From the NCBI GenBank assembly GCA_050433985.1, contig JBNPWE010000057.1, positions 1-6,053 of the forward strand: DNA of 6,053 nucleotides, written 5' to 3'. Source of the stretch: JACIYW01 sp014359745. Its GTDB lineage: Bacteria; Pseudomonadota; Alphaproteobacteria; Rhodobacterales; Rhodobacteraceae. Within the stretch, counting starts at the first letter, position 1; each line of letters begins with the position of its first letter. Of the stretch, positions 4,874 to 6,053 are shown piece by piece. The notes under the pieces are model-generated. The model did not search any database and was not told the origin of the DNA. It saw nothing but the letters and a program-made list of their open reading frames with translations. Both the position numbers and the translations under genes were made by a program.

Positions 4874-5322
4874 CTGTTTCCAGGACATGGATGGTCGGGT
4901 TGTTGCTGCTGCTGGCGGTCTCCCTGTCGGGCAACCTGTTCGTGGGCGGGGTGATGCTGGGGCGGGCGGCGTTCCAGCCAGACGGGCCTGCGACGGGGCA
5001 AATGATCCGCGCCTTTGTCGAGACATTGCCGGAAGACGCTCGGCCGATCGTACGCCGTCATATGCGCGAGCGTGCCGAAGACTTGCTCCGGCAAATAGAG
5101 AAAATCCGGGTCGCGCGCGCGAAAGTCGCGGACGTGCTGGGCCGGTCACCGCTGGATGAAGCGGCGCTCGCCGCGGCGTTCAGGGAGATTCGCACACAAA
5201 CGGCGGCGTTGCAGAGTCTTGCCCAGGGGATTCTCATGGATGCGATAAGCGAATTGCCGCCTGAGGTGCGGACTGAATGGAGTAGCCGATGGGAAGATGG
5301 AAGTTTTCCCGTTGGCAACTGA
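4870..5322 (+). CDS. Membrane-anchored periplasmic heavy-metal sensor (CnrX/ZraP-like, Metal_resist)
   Basis: This 150-aa protein has an uncleaved N-terminal membrane anchor (about residues 8-30, MVGLLLLLAVSLSGNLFVGG) and a helical periplasmic domain. The pattern resembles the Metal_resist/CnrX-like family: ETLPEDARPIVRRHMRERAE near 51-70, a long charged helix to about 90, then FREIRTQTAALQSLAQGILM and ISELPPEVR. In the cnrYXH paradigm such a protein detects metal in the periplasm and makes the anti-sigma factor release its sigma factor. CnrX binds nickel or cobalt mainly through His and Met. Here the domain has a single His (H64), no Cys, and scattered Met (M45, M65, M123), so the ligand set differs and the signal may not be the same metal, or not metal at all. 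It overlaps the preceding gene by 4 bp and closes the operon. Confidence 0.8.
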   Translation: MTVSRTWMVGLLLLLAVSLSGNLFVGGVMLGRAAFQPDGPATGQMIRAFVETLPEDARPIVRRHMRERAEDLLRQIEKIRVARAKVADVLGRSPLDEAALAAAFREIRTQTAALQSLAQGILMDAISELPPEVRTEWSSRWEDGSFPVGN

Positions 5323-5337
5323 CCATTGCAGGCATAG

Positions 5338-5487
5338 ACGATCTCTGCGCTGCAAGATTTCGTCGAGGCTGGAAAATCCATCTCGCAGGCCGCAAATCAT
5401 CTCCGCATCGGCAGATCAACGGCTTTTAAGGTGATCAGCAAAACCAGCCCGCGACAAACGTTCGTGGAAAGTTCCTCGTTGGAGTAA
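5338..5487 (+). pseudogene. Helix-turn-helix fragment resembling a resolvase C-terminus
   Basis: After the stop at 5335-5337 the frame reads TISALQDFVEAGKSISQAAN then HLRIGRSTAFKVISK and ends at TAA 5485-5487. The segment AGKSISQAANHLRIGRSTAFKV fits the DNA-binding helix-turn-helix at the end of Tn3-type serine resolvases (LxxxGxSxxxxAxxLGIGRSTxYRxL). No start codon or catalytic domain is attached, so it can only be a relic. Resolvase genes accompany tni modules in Tn402-like elements, so it could derive from the same kind of transposon. A helix-turn-helix of a different DNA-binding family remains possible. Confidence 0.4.
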
Positions 5488-5640
5488 TCTTGCGAACAAA
5501 CCTTCCGATGGGGCGATCTGGGCGTCGACCCTGACGATGTGCCCGGCCAGCGCGTCGGCGATGGCGGGCAGGGCGGCCTGGCGGGCGCGCTTCACCTTAT
5601 CGGCGCGGATATCCACGATGGTCAAACGCGAGATGGGCCT
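5416..5640 (-). other. Unidentified minus-strand coding-like remnant
   Basis: On the minus strand the frame reads TIVDIRADKVKRARQAALPA, then IADALAGHIVRVDAQIAP and SEGLFARLLQRGTFHERLSR, ending at 5416-5418. The composition and helical Ala/Arg pattern look like real protein, but I recognise no family. It is joined at its N-terminal side to the IS1380-type transposase remnant in a different frame, so the junction near 5620-5640 is probably a recombination or deletion point. Its lower part overlaps the plus-strand helix-turn-helix fragment, and at most one of the two is real there. Confidence 0.3.
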
Positions 5641-5920
5641 TCCAGGCCTGACCGCGCGCGGGATAGAGCTTCTGGTAAAGGTGCTCGCCGCGCCCGCCCT
5701 CCGGATTGGTGACGATATAGCGGGTGTCACGGTCACCGGAACTGACATCAACGCGCGCAATCACGCGACGGGGTTTCTTCCATGACCGGGCGGCATGGGA
5801 GGGGGGCTTGAACCGGCGCAGCTTTTGTCCCGGTTCGCGGGCGTCGCGCGCCCCGGTCGTGGCCCCCAGGGCCTGCACATGGTCCCGAAGGCGCGCAATC
5901 CTCAGCATATCAAAATACAA
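5610..5920 (-). pseudogene. IS1380-family transposase remnant
   Basis: The minus-strand frame contains RRFKPPSHAARSWKKPRRVI, then ARVDVSSGDRDTRYIVTNPE and LYQKLYPARGQAWKAHLAFD. This follows the C-terminal half of IS1380-type transposases, in which DTRFVVTNLEG is followed by LYExxYCARGQAENHIKxWK and then LxxDRTSC. Compared with that pattern, about five residues (an ENHIK-like segment carrying the catalytic Glu region) are missing between ARGQA and WKAHLA, and the sequence diverges after AFD. The N-terminal half of the protein and the rest of the C-terminus are absent. It is therefore inactive. The family comparison is from memory. Confidence 0.6.
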
Positions 5921-5948
5921 GTTTGTCTATAACTGATCAAGCCCCGCG

Positions 5949-5969
5949 TCGGAGCCTGCAGGGCTCCGA
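5949..5969. terminator. GC-rich hairpin, possible terminator of the minus-strand gene
   Basis: The perfect 8-bp inverted repeat TCGGAGCC (5949-5956) / GGCTCCGA (5962-5969) encloses a TGCAG loop. On the minus strand it starts 7 nt after the stop codon at 5977-5979, the usual place for an intrinsic terminator. No T-run follows on either strand, so termination efficiency is doubtful. Confidence 0.4.
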
Positions 5970-5976
5970 ATCAAAG

Positions 5977-6051
5977 TTACGCTGGGGGCGGGGCGAGGAT
6001 GGCGTCGAGGTAGGTTGTATCCCATCCTGCGAGTTTTCGTCTGGACTTGAT
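5977..6051 (-). CDS. C-terminal end of an unidentified gene entering from the right (partial)
   Basis: The minus-strand frame from the right edge reads IKSRRKLAGWDTTYLDAILA then PPPA and stops at TAA (5977-5979). It has 24 visible residues, good codon-third-position GC, and a hairpin just downstream, all of which suggest a genuine gene end. No family is recognised. Given the surroundings it could belong to another mobile element. Confidence 0.4.
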   Translation of the reverse strand: MKSRRKLAGWDTTYLDAILAPPPA

Positions 6052-6053
6052 GG

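Noticed and set aside
5326..5355. Inverted repeat TTGCAG / CTGCAA after the sensor gene as an operon terminator.
   Set aside because: The stem is 6 bp with an 18-nt loop and no proper T-run; this is likely chance.
51..6049. The 10-mer TCTGGACTTG occurs at both edges of the window (51-60 and 6040-6049).
   Set aside because: Several such 10-bp coincidences are expected in 6 kb, and the flanking bases differ, so it does not support a direct repeat bounding the region.

Overview
The window looks like an accessory, mobile-element-rich stretch of an alphaproteobacterial replicon, most likely Rhodobacterales (Paracoccus/Rhodobacter-like) and quite possibly a plasmid or genomic island. This rests on the high GC content, the style of the proteins, an orphan ScpB paralogue of a kind I associate with rhizobial and rhodobacterial plasmids, and at least four different transposable-element remnants. 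The host assignment is an inference from protein resemblance; no rRNA, tRNA or species-specific marker is present.

Left part (1-1560): the tail of an unidentified frame is followed by the N-terminal part of a frameshifted IS5-family transposase. Next comes a short open frame holding the middle of a TniB-type transposition ATPase, with Walker B present and Walker A missing. This frame runs into two near-identical 23-bp direct repeats and a TG/CA-type end at 993, which looks like the right end of a Tn402/Tn552-like transposon. Past that end lies the last part of a winged-helix gene, then, 2 bp after its stop, an scpB-like gene.

Middle left (1561-2651): a 1.09-kb IS903-type (IS5 family) insertion sequence with recognisable terminal inverted repeats truncates the scpB-like gene. 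Its transposase keeps all catalytic residues, but its extreme C-terminus is shifted out of frame by an apparent insertion of about 37 nt that can form a hairpin. No target duplication is visible and the rest of scpB is not on the other side, so a deletion or rearrangement probably followed insertion.

Core (2819-5322): five plus-strand genes, apparently one transcription unit. They are a secreted EF-hand protein (four Ca2+-binding loops), a small secreted protein with repeated VTR motifs, an ECF-type RNA polymerase sigma factor, a single-pass membrane protein in the anti-sigma position, and a membrane-anchored periplasmic CnrX/ZraP-type (Metal_resist) sensor overlapping it by 4 bp. The last three form a classic sigma/anti-sigma/periplasmic-sensor module. 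The two exported proteins in front are candidate partners or outputs. This is the most interesting coding unit here: a possible envelope metal- or Ca2+-responsive regulon.

Right part (5323-6053): more debris. There is a resolvase-like helix-turn-helix fragment, an IS1380-family transposase remnant on the minus strand with a small internal deletion, a hairpin, and the C-terminus of an unidentified minus-strand gene entering from the right edge.
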